Source of the DNA: Chlorella sorokiniana
Lineage: Eukaryota > Chlorophyta > Trebouxiophyceae > Chlorellales > Chlorellaceae
Reading direction: 5' to 3'
Assembly: GCA_025917655.1 (NCBI GenBank)
Contig: CP084608.1
Span: 496,001-560,000 of the forward strand
Length of the DNA stretch: 64,000 bases
The position numbers were made by a program, and so were the translations under genes. The notes beneath the pieces are model-generated. The model saw only the letters and a program-made list of their open reading frames with translations, searched no databases and was not told the DNA's origin. The first letter of the stretch is position 1, and every line of letters begins with the position of its first letter. Shown piece after piece: positions 36,507 through 48,361 of the stretch.

Positions 36507-38250
36507 TCAGAAGGTGTCGTTGCAGTCCTCTCCCAGGAAGCCCAGCTCGCACATCAGCCTGCTGCCGCAGTCGATGCGCAGGGAGGGGGCAGGCACAGGT
36601 GCGCCACGCGGGCACGCAGCTCGCGCGCGGCCGGCGTGCGGCGCGCCAGCCAGGGCAGCTCGGAGGGGCAGACGCCCAGCAGGCGCAGCGCGGGGTGGCC
36701 CGCCGCCCACGCCGCCAGCGCGGGAAAGTGCTCGTAGCGGGAGCGCGCGCTGTCGCTGCCCGGCGCGTCCACCGCCGCCAGCGCCTCCAGCGCCGTCGCC
36801 GCCGACAGCAGCGCGGGCAGGTTGGCGGCGGCGGCGGCGGTGGAGAGGGCCGCGGCGCGCAGGCCGGCCAGCCAGGGGCCGGGGGCAGCCGCGGCGGCAG
36901 CTCCTCGTGCTGCTGCAGCCAGAACAGGCGGCGCAGCTGCGTCAGGGACGCGACCTCCGCCGGCAGCCCGCCGCCCAGGCAGCGCACGTGGCGCAGCGCG
37001 AGGTGGGTGAGCTGGCGCAGCGCGCCCAGCGCGGCGCCCAGCGCCGCCGCCACCCCCGCGCCGTCGCCGTACAGCCCGCGCGGCGTGGCGTCCAGCCGCA
37101 GCACACGCAGCGTGGTCAGCGCGGGCAGGCAGGCGGGCAGGTGCATGCAGGCCGACAGCGACAGGCGTTCCAGCCGGGTCAGGCCCGCCAGGCGGCCGTA
37201 GCTGGCGGGGGATACGGAGTACACACGCGCAAGCGCCAGGGAGCGCAGGCCCGTCAGCGCCTCCAGCTGCGAGGCACAGGAGGGAGCAGAGAGGGAGGGC
37301 ACGCGCTGCCGCTCAGCGTCGCTGGTAGCGGGGGACGCAAGCAGCTTTCCACTGGGAGAGACCAAAGAGGGTGTGGGGCGCAGCAGGCCTTCAAACAGTC
37401 CACTCAAGCTGGGCTCGTCGGCAGGCCAGCGCAGGCAGCCAGGCCCCGGCGGCGGCCCCGGCATCCCCACCTGGCTGGGCAGGCAGTGCAGCGGGCGCCC
37501 GCGGCGGCGGCGTCGTGGAAGCCGTCGAGGGCGAGGCGGGTGAGGGAGGGGGCAGGGCCCCGCACAGCGAGACGCGGCCGCCGCCCAGGCGCAGCTCCAG
37601 CAGGGAGGAGAGCTCGTGCAGGGCCGCCAGGTGCAGCAGGACGGAGCAGCCGCCGTCGTCGCCCTGGCCCGGGCAAGCCTCCAGGCACAGGCTGTGCAGG
37701 CTGCGCAGCGGCGCCAGCTCCGCGGAGGACAGCGACAGCGGCGAGTGCACGCGCAGCGACAGCGAGCGGCGGCGGCCCGCGGCGCCGCACGCAGCCAGCG
37801 CGGAGGCCAGCTGCCCCGTCAGCCCTGGAGCAGCCAGCGCGCCATCTGGGCGCCGCAGCGACTCCAGCTGCAGCTCCAGCTGGCGCACGTGCGGCGCGGC
37901 CGTGCGGTGCAGCCATCGCAGCAGCCCCGCAAGGCCAGCGTCCGAGCAGGCGCCCGCTCGCACCGCCACCCGCCGCAGCAGCAGCGGGCTGTCCAGCACC
38001 TCCTGCCAACGCTTGCACACCAGAGCCACAGTGCGATGCCTGCAGAAAGGGGCGGCGGCAGCCGGACTAGTGAAGAAAGAGCCCCAGCGGGTGTCCCTCA
38101 CGCGGGTGGCGTGCGCCACGTGGGGCGGCGCCAGCAGGGGGTGTTGGGTGGTAGCAAAGGGACGGGCGATCCTCAGGCTGTTGCTAGCGACGCTCACCGC
38201 TCCTTAAGCTCCAAGAAGCTGAAGATGTGGCCGAGCACGGCGTCGTCCAT
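36507..38250 (-). CDS. F-box / leucine-rich repeat protein
   Basis: Likely substrate receptor of an SCF ubiquitin ligase. Exon 1 (38250-38198) is the start of the F-box, MDDAVLGHIFSFLELKE, split in phase 2 from exon 2 (from 38039), RHRTVALVCKRWQEVLDSPL. The rest is leucine-rich: APHVRQLELQLESLRR, ELAPLRSLHSLCLEACPGQG, HELSSLLELRLGGGRVSL, SLTRLALDGFHDA, LTGLRSLALARVYSVSPASY, AGLTRLERLSLSACMHLP, LTTLRVLRLDA, QLTHLALRHVRCLGGGLPAE, and then ALRLLGVCPSELPWLARRTP. After a further frame change the natural end is CELGFLGEDCNDTF at 36507. Frame jumps near 37550, about 36850 and about 36590 fit the homopolymer errors seen elsewhere. Substrate unknown. Confidence 0.72.
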
Positions 38251-38754
38251 GACCGCACCACTGCTCCCCGCCTCCATACTGGCGGCAGAGCCGCCACGAA
38301 CACGGGTATGACACGCCCCGCAGGCTCGGACGGGGCGAAACAAGTATACCGCCAACGCCCTTTTCATTCAGTACACGGGACGCCAGCGGCGGCGCGTACC
38401 TGCAGCAGGCTTTTTCCTTTGCACCCACTCTGCTGACACACTGGTGTCTCCCCTTCCAACAGAGGTTGATGAAAGCACCACCTGGTTCTCGATTCAAAGG
38501 TAGGGAGACGCACCCTTCGAAATCGCATAGCATTGGCGACGGCAGCCCGGCAGTGCGCCAACGGCAAGCACCAACCAACCAACGTCCCTTGCTTCAAGAA
38601 GCACCTTCAGTAACGCTGCCCTCTGAACCTTTGTACTGCGGACCGCCAACGGCGCAGGGTTGCCTTACAGCAGTGCAGGAGGGGGTGACGCCATCACGCT
38701 GGGCAGCTGCCGCCGCTCTGCAAGCGCTGCTGCGGCATGGGGGCGGCAGTCCCT
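38251..38754. other. Intergenic: 5' flank of the F-box gene, 3' flank of RPS21
   Basis: Contains the RPS21 poly(A) signal (own entry) and the promoter of the F-box gene. No other gene seen. Confidence 0.5.
38665..38669 (-). promoter_or_regulatory. TGTAA poly(A) signal of RPS21
   Basis: TGTAA on the minus strand, about 86 bases past the RPS21 stop. Confidence 0.55.
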
Positions 38755-39621
38755 CTACTGGCCAATCTCGGCCTTCTTGGCGGTCCACAAGTGGTCCAGG
38801 GCGGAGTCAGCCTCACCCTGCAGTGTGAAGACAAGGGTGACCACAGCTCAGGCGCCGCGCTGGGCTGCGGGTCACGGGCCCCGAGGGACAACGACGAGCG
38901 GCGATTGGCATGCTGCAAAATACACCAGGCTGGCGCCGCCAAGCGAGACAATCCTCCTTATAAGGGCTGGCAGCATTACGCGACAAAGCAAGGCCACAAA
39001 GAGGGCAATGCAGAGGGTCCACGGGAGGGGCAGCAGCAGCAGCAAGAGCAGCGGGCGTGGTGCCAGCCAGATGCTGCCGCCCTGCCTCCCTCTCGGCAAG
39101 CGTGCTGCCCGCTCCCTGCCTGGCTGCTTGCGGGCAGGCAGGCGCGTGGCCCCACCTTGGAGCGCAGCTGGCCGCAGAGGGCAAAGGTGGAGAAGGAGCC
39201 GGAGTAGACGCCCGCCTCATCCAGGTGGCCGATGTTGAGCTGCACGGCGCCGTGGTCCTTGGCAGTGATCAGCTTGTTGGTCCAGGAGCACTTGCGGGGG
39301 ATGTACAGATCCACAATCTCGCCCTGCAGGGCGGGAGGAGGAGGGGAGCGCGGGGGCGGTGGCAAGTGGGGCGCTGGCGGCCTGCAAAGCCAACTTTCTC
39401 GTTCGTCCCAACTTCCCGGCCGGGCCGGGCGATGGATGTGGCATCTGCCTGCCCATGCTGCGGATAGCTGGCTGCGGTCCCAGCTCTCCCGCGCCAAGCT
39501 ACAAGCCGGGCTGCCGTTCCAGGCTTGTGGCCGCCTTCTGCCGCAGCGGCAGGCAGCATTGCTGTCCCCCGCGCGGCAGCCCTCCCAGCTGCTCCACATC
39601 CTCCTACCTCGTCGTTCTTCA
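38755..39621 (-). CDS. RPS21: 40S ribosomal protein S21 (eS21)
   Basis: Small-subunit cytosolic ribosomal protein, needed for late 40S maturation. Exons 39621-39607 (MKNDE), 39323-39156 ([56 protein letters not shown]) and 38817-38755 ([20 protein letters not shown]) join in frame to 81 residues, the usual length of eS21, with no frame error. The [10 protein letters not shown] and ITAKDHxxVQxNIGH signatures are diagnostic. The tiny first exon is typical of ribosomal-protein genes. It is divergent from the PAK1IP1/Mak11 gene, also a ribosome-assembly gene, with 702 bases between the start codons. Confidence 0.97.
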
Positions 39622-40323
39622 TGGTGCCTGCAGGAAAGGCAGCAGGAGGCAAGGATGGTGAGCAAACCAAAACGCAGGGAGGCTTGGCAAACCGAGGCTG
39701 ACGGCGGCAGGCTGGCTGCCTCCCTGCCCCAGGTGCGGATGGAGCCGCACACTGAGCGCCATCCTATCGCCCAAGCTGACATGTACAGAGCAACGGAGTG
39801 ACAAAAGAGCGTCCCCGCCCAGTGCGCAGTGATGGCTGGCTAGTCATGGCGGCGGCAGGAGGGCGCGCCAGACTACATCAGCGACGTTAATACAATGGTA
39901 CTCCACAGAGGAGCTGCTGCGGGGAGCGAGGGCCTGAGCGGCATGTTGCTGGAGCAGCGGTGCAACTCACCCGGCTTTGTCTAGACGAGCAAGCCAAGGT
40001 CCTTCGTCCAAGAGAGGCAGAAGAAGGGCTGGCGGGGCCTCAAGGCCCTCGCTCGCTGGGCTGCACAAACCGGGAGCGCCCCTTGGCGACTTGCATGCTT
40101 GCCGGCAGCGATCACTGAATGAGTATCTGTGCATCGTTTTGCGTTACCACCTCGATCTACGTCGTCCTGGCGCGGCCTGAACCGCATGCACGCATCCCGG
40201 GCCCAAGCAAGTTGATCGCAGAACAAGTGCGCGTTGCGCCCCAGCACCCGCCTACATTGATTTCTGTTGCTGAGCCACATATCGAACACCGCTCAGCTAC
40301 GCTGGGGCGCCAAGCAGCCCGCG
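39622..40323. promoter_or_regulatory. Divergent promoter region RPS21 / PAK1IP1-like
   Basis: 702 bases between two divergent ribosome-related genes. No TATA box or recognised ribosomal-protein element stands out. Confidence 0.55.
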
Positions 40324-42995
40324 ATGGCTTTGCTGGCGGGCTGCTACGAGCGCTTCCTGTTCGGCTACAACCTTCAAAGCGAGGTGGGAGCGCTTGTAGT
40401 GCACCCAACGCTCTCCTGCCCGTTCAGCTTTCCTGCCGCTTGGGACACAGGGAGCCGCTGCTTGGTATGACGAACTGAAGCGTCTGTTGTGTCCTTGTGT
40501 TGTTTCATCGCAATGCAGGCGGAGCAGGGTGACAAGCAGCAGGGCCTGCAGCGGTCTTTCACACATGCAGCGCACAAAGGCGTTGTCAAGTGCGTGGCGG
40601 CGGCGGGGCAGTATGCGGCCAGCGGTGGCGCCGACGACACGATTCACCTGTACGACCTCAAGGTGCGTGAACTAGCAGCCCCTTGCTGCTCCTTTTTTGA
40701 CAGCTACATGCTAGGCTGTGTGGGGCAAGCCGGGAGCCATGCGTGTTGCGTGCCGCTGTGCCAGGAGCCCCCTTGGGGGGCGCGTGGGCGCCTCCTTACT
40801 GCCTCTAGTCACTGCAATCAGCTGCCTCGCATCCCTCCTGTCCGCTGCACCGCCCCCTGCCGCCTCCCCACTCCATCCTCCCCTGTCTCCTGGTGCCGAG
40901 CAGGGCGACAAGGACCTGGGCTTCCTGATGAGCCCCGGTGAGGGCGCGGTCACCGCCCTCGCCTTCTTCACACCCGCAGCGGCCTACAACCCCACCCACC
41001 TCCTCTCCGGCTCCGCCGATGGCAGCATCAGGCGCGTGTGTTTCAATGCCAAGCGGGCCTGCAACCCCTTAGGGCGGGGCGCAGCGGGGTGCAGCACGAG
41101 GCAGCGCTGGCTGTGTTTCAGGCTGCCGCGCCGCCCTGCCTGCCTTCTGCCCCGAGGCGGCTCCACCCGCATGAACCATCCCTCTCCTTTCCCCGCTCTG
41201 CAGCGTGTGGCAGGCTGGCGGCGGCTGGGAGTGCATGAAGACGATGCGGGGCCACCGCAAGGAGGTGACTGCCATCAGCGTGCACCCTTCAGGCCTGCTG
41301 GCGCTGTCGGTTAGCAGGTGAGGCCGCCCGCCCGCCCCTCATGCCCATGCGCTTTTGCTGCTGTCATCGCACTTTCCGAAACAAAGTCGTGCGGACGGGG
41401 CAGGACTGGGGGCGCTTGCACCATGCGGCATCCTGCTCTTCTCCCGTGTCCGCCCTGCCACCGTTATCGGCAGCCTGAGCCTCCGCCTGCGCCTGTCCAA
41501 CGAAACACGTCCTGCGCGCTGCTGCAGGGACAGCACGCTGCGCATGTGGGACCTGGTCAAGGGCGCTGCACCTACACCGCCAAGCTGGAGGCGGAGGCGG
41601 AGGGCGTGGCGTTCTGCGGCGAGGACGGCGGCGCGCGCTACGCGCTGCGCGCCGGCTCCCGCGTCAGCACGCACAGCGTGGCGGGCGACCCCGCCGCGCT
41701 GCGCACGCTGGACCACCCCGTCGCGTGTTGTGTGCGGCCTGGGCCCCGGCCGCCGCCTGCTCACAGGCGCAGAGGATGGGAGCCTGCGCCTGTGGGACGC
41801 TCAAGTAAGCTGTTACTTTGGGGGAACGTTTGTCTGTCTTTTCTTGTTTTAGTGATTCACCCCCCGCCAAAAAGGCAACAAAAGTGTTGGCTCGCGCTGT
41901 TGCCAGCTGCCCCTGCATGCCTGCACGCATGGCCGCGCCGCTGCACGCCGCCGCCGGACCGCCCGATGAAAGAAACACCATTCACACATTCAACACTTGG
42001 ACTGAACTGTCCGTGACGACACACTGGTTTTCTGCAAGTTTGAGGGGTCACCTGGCTGCCTGCCCCGCACCGCCGCGCCGCTGCTCCGGGCTCGCCGCCC
42101 TTCCCTCGCGCCGCCTGCTGTGTGCTGCCTCCGCGCGGCTGCCGCCTGCTAGCTTACTGCCCGCATTGCCACCGCGAGGGCTGTCCCTCCGGCCAGAACT
42201 GCCCCAAATGGCCAAAACTGCAGCCGACATGCCACATGTGTGTGCGATCCTGCCCCCTGTGTCAGGCGGGTGTGGAGCTGCTGTGCGTGCCGCGCGCCCA
42301 CTCCAGCCGCCTGCGAGACCTGGCCCTGCTGCCACCCGCCAGCAGCGGCGGCCGCCTGCTAGTGGCCACCGCCAGCTCAGACGGCAGCCTGAAGGCTTGG
42401 GACCTCTCCGCGGCGGCCGCGGCGGGCGTGCCTGGCAGCGGCGGCGCTGAGTGCCTGGGGAGGCGCACACGCGCGCTCGGCTGACGTGCCTGGCCACGGC
42501 GGATGTGCCAGGCGCGATGCGGCGCCAGCTGGCCGCGGCGGCGGCGGCGGCACAGCGCGCGGCGGCCAGCAGGGGCAGCAGGACAAGGGCAAGCGCAAGG
42601 CAGCTTCTTTGGGCGCCGCCTGGGAACCCAGCAGGAAGCCAAAGAAGCCTGCGGGTAACCAGCGGGCAATGAAGGAGCGGAGCGGCAGCAGCCTGCGGGG
42701 GCGGCAAGGCCAAGCCGGGCCAGAAGGCCAAGGGCAAGGCCGAGGCAGCGGCCCCAGCGGCGGCGCCGGGCGACGGCGTTGTGGTCCACGACGGCGTGGT
42801 CGAGTTTCTGGACTCCCCCGCCCAGCAGCAGAAGCAGAAGAAGAAGCAGAAGGACGTGGCCGCGCGGCGCAAGGCGGCCGGCGAGCACGGCAAGCGCTTC
42901 CGCTCCCTGCCCGGCCAGCCGCGCCCGGCGGCGGCCCCAGCGGCCCAGGCGGCAAGGTCACGCCGCCAGGCAAGCCGCGGAAGCCGCGGCGGTGA
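40324..42995 (+). CDS. WD40 protein, PAK1IP1/Mak11-like ribosome-assembly factor
   Basis: Nucleolar WD40 protein of the Mak11/PAK1IP1 family, involved in 60S subunit assembly. Exons: 40324-40383 (MALLAGCYERFLFGYNLQSE), 40519-40662, 40904-41031, 41204-41317, from 41529, ~41800, and from 42268. Blades read GVVKCVAAAGQYAASGGADD and TIHLYDLK; AVTALAFFTP...HLLSGSADG; WECMKTMRGHRKEVTAISVH and SRDSTLRMWDLVKG; RRLLTGAEDGSLRLWDAQ; and LLVATASSDGSLKAWDLSAA. The tail is Lys-rich (QQQKQKKKQKDVAARRKAAG), as expected for a nucleolar protein, ending KPRKPRR at 42995. The third intron starts GC instead of GT (41032). Frame jumps near 41560, 41725 and 42460 each fit one missing G or neighbouring base. Divergent from RPS21. 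Confidence 0.8.
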
Positions 42996-43322
42996 CCCTG
43001 CTGCCGCGCCCTCGGGTGCCCTTGTACACTGGCTGCCACTCTGCATTCCCTTGTCTCCAGCAACAGTTTTGAACCCAAACCCTGTTGAACTCATGACTCC
43101 TGACGGACCGTTCCTTGCCTGCATTGCCCCCTGCCGCTTGTCTTCGCGCATGCCAACCTATGATAAGAAAGGCCTGCCTACACTTGTACTTGCTCAGAGC
43201 TGCAAACTCCATCAAGGTGCAGTGCAGAGGCCGGCAGGCCAGGGCAGGCAGCCGCAGGGAGTCGCGTGGATGCTGAGCAGCCCCGCTGGGGATGCGCCGC
43301 AGGCTGCTCGGCGTTCCGCACC
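42996..43322. other. Short convergent gap, PAK1IP1-like / MEP50-like
   Basis: 3' ends of the two genes; nothing else recognised. Confidence 0.5.
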
Positions 43323-44447
43323 TCACACCTGCACCTCCCCACAGCCTGGTCCCAGCCGCCGCGGAACAAACGCTCCTGCTGCCAGGCCAGAGCGCGGATG
43401 TAGCAGGGCGCCTCGCCGTCGCCGCGCGGCGGCACCGCCAGCCGCGCGCGCCGCCGCCGCCGCGCCGCCGACGGCAAAGAGGGACACGCCGCCGTCGTCG
43501 CTGCCCGCCGCCACGCGGCCGCCGCCGCCGGCTGCCAGCGCGTGCACGGCGTCGCCGTGCAGCTGTTGCTGCTGCATGGGCTGTGCTAGGCTGCGGGGTC
43601 AAACACGCTGACGCGGCCCAGCTCGTCCCCGGCAACCAGCAGCGCCTGGGCGCCCGCTGCTGCCACCGCCAGCGACAGCGCGGGCGCGCCCACAGCGGCC
43701 GCCGCCGCGGGCGCGGAGCCCAGCTGGCGCGCGTCCCACAGGCACAGGCGGCCTGCGTGGCTGGCGGACGCCAGGAGCGCGGGGCTGGCGGCCCAGGCGA
43801 CCGCGTGCTGCGCCGCGTCGCCGGGGCGCCCAGCTGGCTGGTGCAGGCCAGCAGCTGCGCGCAGTCCCACAGCCGCAGCGTGCCGTCGGCCGAGGCGCTG
43901 GCCAGCCGAGGCTCGCCCGGGCGGCCGCCACGCCGCGCACGCCGTCGCTGTGCAGCAGCTTGGCCTGCGTCGGCTCCAGCTGCGCCTGGCCTCCCCCGCT
44001 CACGTACCACAGCCCAACGGAGCCGTCGTCGGCGCCGGTCGCAAGCATGCGGCGGCCTGCACAGAAGCGGTGCACTCCGGGCAGGAGCTCGCAGCCGGCC
44101 TGCTGCTGCCTGCTGGCACACATGGCGGCCTGCCGGCGCAAAGGCGCTGTTGCAGCTCGGCACAGGGAACGCGAGCGGGCGGGCGGGCGAGCAGCAGCGG
44201 CGGCGGGAGGCTCACCCGTGAAGTCGTCCGCGACAGATAGGCTTGCGATCGCTGGCATGCCTGTGCGCAGCTCAACGAAAGACTGCAGAACAGGGGCGCC
44301 CTGTGCCGGTGTAGATAGAAGCGCCACGCCTCCAGTCCACAGTTGGCCCGCAAAGTTGCTGACGCCCGCTACAAGCTGATCATTGGTTCCGGTAACGCAG
44401 TCAAGGCAATCGACATTGTAATTGAGGGGCAGGACTGCGCTGCTCAT
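43323..44447 (-). CDS. Methylosome WD40 protein MEP50/WDR77-like
   Basis: WD40 partner of the arginine methyltransferase PRMT5 in the methylosome, which symmetrically dimethylates histones and Sm proteins. The sequence follows human WDR77 block by block: VAGVSNFAGQLWTGGVALL; MLATGADDGSVGLWYVSGG; LLHSDGVRGVAA; LASASADGTLRLWDCAQL; LLASASHAGRLCLWDARQLG; LLVAGDELGRVSVFDPA; LHGDAVHALAAG; and the terminal YIRALAWQQERLFRGGWDQA then VGEVQV, matching the GWDHQVVHHVV-type end of the family. Exon 1 runs 44447 to about 44218. Frame changes near 43905 and 43345 are needed to reach the stop at 43323 and look like base-call errors. The gene is divergent from the CDCA7-like gene. Assignment is by motif order; PRMT5 binding is inferred. 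Confidence 0.72.
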
Positions 44448-44999
44448 CGCGGCAGCAAATGGATGGAGCCTTGCAAGGATGCTTACAAAGATTGTTAGCA
44501 GTTGCTGAAGCGCCCCTCAATACATATGCATGCAGTTCATGAGGGCCTCGACCAAGTTTCACAGCCCGCCCTGCTGGCGGGCGCCGCCTTTTCAACAGTG
44601 CAAGGATCCAAACCAATTTTCAGCCACGAAGGAGTAATGGGTGCCTTGTTGCTGTGTGATGTATGATCAGAGACAAAGCGTGAGGCCTCTCCCTGTTTTG
44701 TTTGCCGGGACAGGTCTGGCAGCCTCAAACCGTCGGCAATGGGGAAAATGCGTACACACTGATTTGGGACCAATTGGCCTGTGCTGACAGAGTATTCGGC
44801 AATGATCATATGACTTGGAAGTGCCAAGAGCAATGCGCACTTCAGCCAATAGAGACCATTATCGGGCCTGGGCTGTCAGCACAGCGCACAGCGCACCGCC
44901 GACTGCTTGAATGCACCCACCTCCCCTCTGTCGCCATTCTGCGTTTGCGTTCTCAACCCACCCGCATCACCACCACTTTCGATCATTTTGCCAGCAAAG
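44448..44999. promoter_or_regulatory. Divergent promoter region MEP50-like / CDCA7-like
   Basis: 552 bases between divergent starts. It contains CCAAT-type elements (CCAATTGG at about 44769; GCCAAT at about 44845). Less GC-rich than the flanking exons. Confidence 0.55.
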
Positions 45000-47900
45000 A
45001 TGGCGAACGACTACGAGAGGGCTCGGGCCGAGAGGATAGCCGCCAATAACGCCAAACTTGCGGTGCGTGCTGCTGCTTAGGACACTTGTTGCTGTGCTAT
45101 GATTGCGTGGATCGCGCCCGATGGAGGCGCTAAGCTCCCACAGCCCGCCCATGAGACATGCGCGGCACTCGTTTTCAAACTCGCCGTTGAGTCGAGCACC
45201 CCCGAGCGCCTTGCACCGGGTTTCAACTGTCGGGCAGGGGTCGTTGCACTTGTTGCGCCTCCATCGCAACGCTGCATCTCGTCCTGGCAGCGGCGGCGGC
45301 CGCTGATTGCGGGCCGCTGCGAGCGGGTAGCTGTTGGCTGATGACCTTGTTTGTTTTCATCCTTCGCCTCAGTCCAAGAGGATTTTTTCCGTATGCCGCT
45401 CTAAACAAGCGCATGGCTGCTTGCGACTGGCTCTCCTGCCCCAACGACTTCTGCTGTCAAACTGCCGCTGAGGACCGCACCCCGACTTCATCGCAACCGC
45501 TGCCGCCCCTTCTTTCACCACTGTGGCCCCCTTGCTGGCTGCAGTCCCTTGGCATCGCTGAGGCGGCGCAGCAGCTGCAGGTGGTGGCAGACGTGAAGCG
45601 GCCGCCCAAGCAGACGCAAGCGCCTCGCCAGAAGCGCAAGATGTATGAGATCGAGGCAAGCTGCTGCAGAGACCAACAACTTCCGCTCTGCGTGCCCTGC
45701 CTTTCCCGCCAGCCTGCGCTCTCTCTACCAAACGTCACGCCCATCCACCCACCCTTCACTATCCGCTGCCTGGCCCATGGCTTCCCCCAGCTTACCATGC
45801 CCCGCCCTTCATTCCCACCCCTTGCAGGTGACTGTGCGGCGCAGCGGGCGGCTGCAAGGCGAGCAGCCAGAGTACAACGAGGAGAACCTGTTTGCCAGGG
45901 AGCTGGGGATCGACAGGTGACTGGTGGTGGGGGTGCATGTGTGGGTCCGCTGTGAGTGTGAGCTGGGTTGGTGGTACGGTTCGGCAGGCGCCGCCGATGC
46001 ACGAGGTGGGCATGGTGGTATGGGTTGCTGGCCGTTGGGAGGGCCTGCATAGCGGGGTGGGGGAGTAGACGTGAGAAACAGAAACTTCGACCCTTTCTGG
46101 GGGAGGGGTGTGCTTTGGCGCCGATTTCTCAGTAAACTGAACGTGCTAGGCGGCGCCGCCCTCCCGCTCCCCGCAGGCTGGACCTCATTGCGCGCCCGCG
46201 CCGGCGGCGGGTGGGAGTTGACCCGTCCGCGCTGCAGAGCATCCGGGAGCGCCGCGTCCGGTGGGTGCGACAGGAGGCCGGGCCAGGCGGTGCAGGGATC
46301 CTGGCAGGGACCACCGACACGGGGAGCTGGCCCGCAGACGTTGCATCGCTGGCTCCCAGCAGCCAAGCTTGTGCAGCGCTTGTGAGGGCCCCTGGCGCCT
46401 CACCCTGCCCCTGCTGCGGGCTGCGCCTGCAGGGAGGTGGATGGCGATGATGCAGAGGTGCCGCGGGGCCCCATCGATTCGGGCCTGGGGGTGCGCATTC
46501 AGGTGGGCAGGCACCTCCGCAGGGCTGCTCGGGGGCGCTGCCGGGGCTGCTACAATGCCACCTGGTGGGCAGTAAAATCCAGGTAGCTCAGGGAGCAGGC
46601 CGCAGCCCCCTCCCTGCCTGCTCACTCATTTCATACACCACTGCCTAGTGGCTGCCTCTGCCCACTACTGTTCTCTCCACACCCGTGCTGACCCCCGTGG
46701 GCCACCTTCAACCCTATCGCCGTGCTGTCAACATTGTACCGCCGTGTTGTACCGCAGGGCGGCCGCGTGTACGACAGCAAGTACGGCGTGACGTGCCACT
46801 GGTGCCGCCAGAAGACGCTGGAGGAGCACGTCACTTGCACCCACCCCGACTGCGGCGGCGGCCGCCGCCGCCGTCTCGTTCTGGTGCGCTTCCGGGTTGG
46901 TTGAGAGGGGGGATTGATGAGGGCAAGGGAAGGGGCCCACGCCTGCCGCTCTTTCCATCATCTCTGCTGTGCTGGGGGCCTTTCCTCCACCAACTGCCCT
47001 GCTCGTGAGTCTGTGGCAGTCGCTCCCGTGGCTTCCCTTAATCGTGCTGCAACCCACCCTCCACTCCCTCCACCCGCCCACCGCAGCAAGCTGTGCCTGA
47101 AGAACCGCCACGGGGAGGACATTGCGGCGGCGGAGGCCAGCGACCGCTGGGTGTGCCCGCTGCCGCGGCTCCTGCGGTGACGGCTGCGTGGCCTGCTGCA
47201 ACTGCGGCCCCTGCCGCAAGGCGCTGGGCCTGGCCCCCACACACCAAATCATCGGCCAGGCTCGCGCCGCCGGCTTCGACAACGTGCACGACTACCTGGT
47301 GGGTTGGTGGGCGGGCTGCTGCGGGGCCTGCCAGCTCTGTGTGGGCACTGCGGCGACGTTTTTATTCGGGGGCTGCCGCACGGCTCCCCTGGGTCTCGTA
47401 GCGGCTGGCCTTGAGCCTGCACACACTCCCGCTTCCTTCTTGGAGACTCGAGCGCCCGCCGTGCAGGTCGTCGCCCAACCCTCCGCCCTGTCCTCAGCCT
47501 AACCGCCCTGCTCCCTGCCCTGCAGGTGCACCAGCGCACCGGGAGAGCGCCGAGGCGATCGCCGCCCGCAAGCGCGGCTTCGACTGGGGTGCCTGGCTGG
47601 ATGTGCCGTTTGAGCCGGTGGCGGCCGAGGCGGGCGCTGAGCTGGAGGAGGACAGCGAGGCGACCGAGTCAGAGGCCGCGACTGGAGACGGCAGCGAGAC
47701 GGAGACGGAGGATGAGAGCGAGCGGACGGAGAACGAGGAGGAGGAGGCGGCCTCTCCCGCCGCCGCTGCGGCAGTGGTGCAGCTCGATGCGCGAGCGGTG
47801 CCGCGGGCGCCGGCGCCACGCTGCTGCTGTACGGGGCGCTGAGGTGGCACGCGCTGGCCGCCGGCTTCTGCGCAGCTGCCAAGGTGCGGGGGGCACTCCC

Positions 47901-48361
47901 GCAAGAGAAGAGATGCAACTGCTTCCACCACTGACACGCGCACGGGGCTGACCTCAACTGCCCTAACTGCACCCCACAACACTGCGCCCTCACTTGCGCC
48001 ACTGCAGGCACTGGCCCCCAAGCAGAGCCCCGCCGCATCCCAGCGGCGCGTGTCGGCTGCAGCCAAAGCCAAGCCCGACGCAGCGCCCGCCAAGCCTGCC
48101 AAGGGCAAGGCAACCGCGGTTCATGCGCAGCGGCGCTCGGCACGCGGGCGGTCCACCGCGGAGCAGCAGCAGCAGGAGCCCGCCAGGCGTGCAGCCAAGG
48201 TCACCTCTTTCTTCCAGACAGCTGCTACGGCCTCTCACAAGGCGGCCCCCGCCGCCAAGGTGGCCGAGCAGGCGGCAGCGCCCGGTGCGGCTGCCAAGGT
48301 GGCGGCTGGGGCGCCGCCGACGCGGCCCAGCGGCCGGTTGGGCATGCGCGCCCGGCGTTGA
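45000..48361 (+). CDS. CDCA7-like zinc-finger protein (zf-4CXXC_R1)
   Basis: Nuclear protein of the CDCA7 family; in animals CDCA7 recruits the HELLS remodeller and supports DNA methylation. Exons: 45000-45062 (MANDYERARAERIAANNAKL), 45545-45655, 45828-45916 (VTVRRSGRLQGEQ), 46177-46260, 46433-46502, 46758-~46898, 47087-47298, from 47526, and the last from 48008. The finger reads YDSKYGVTCHWCRQKTLEEH, CTHPDC, SFWCASGKLCLKNRHGED, WVCP, CRGSCGDGCVACCNCGPCRK and GFDNVHDYL; the Arg of CRQKT and of NRHGE, mutated in human ICF syndrome, are kept. An acidic stretch (EEDSEATESEA, ENEEEEAA) and a basic tail follow, with KVTSFFQTA near the end. The second intron starts GC (45656, GAG|GCAAGC). Frame jumps near 46860, 47158, 47548 and about 47805 are probable base-call errors. 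Confidence 0.85.
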
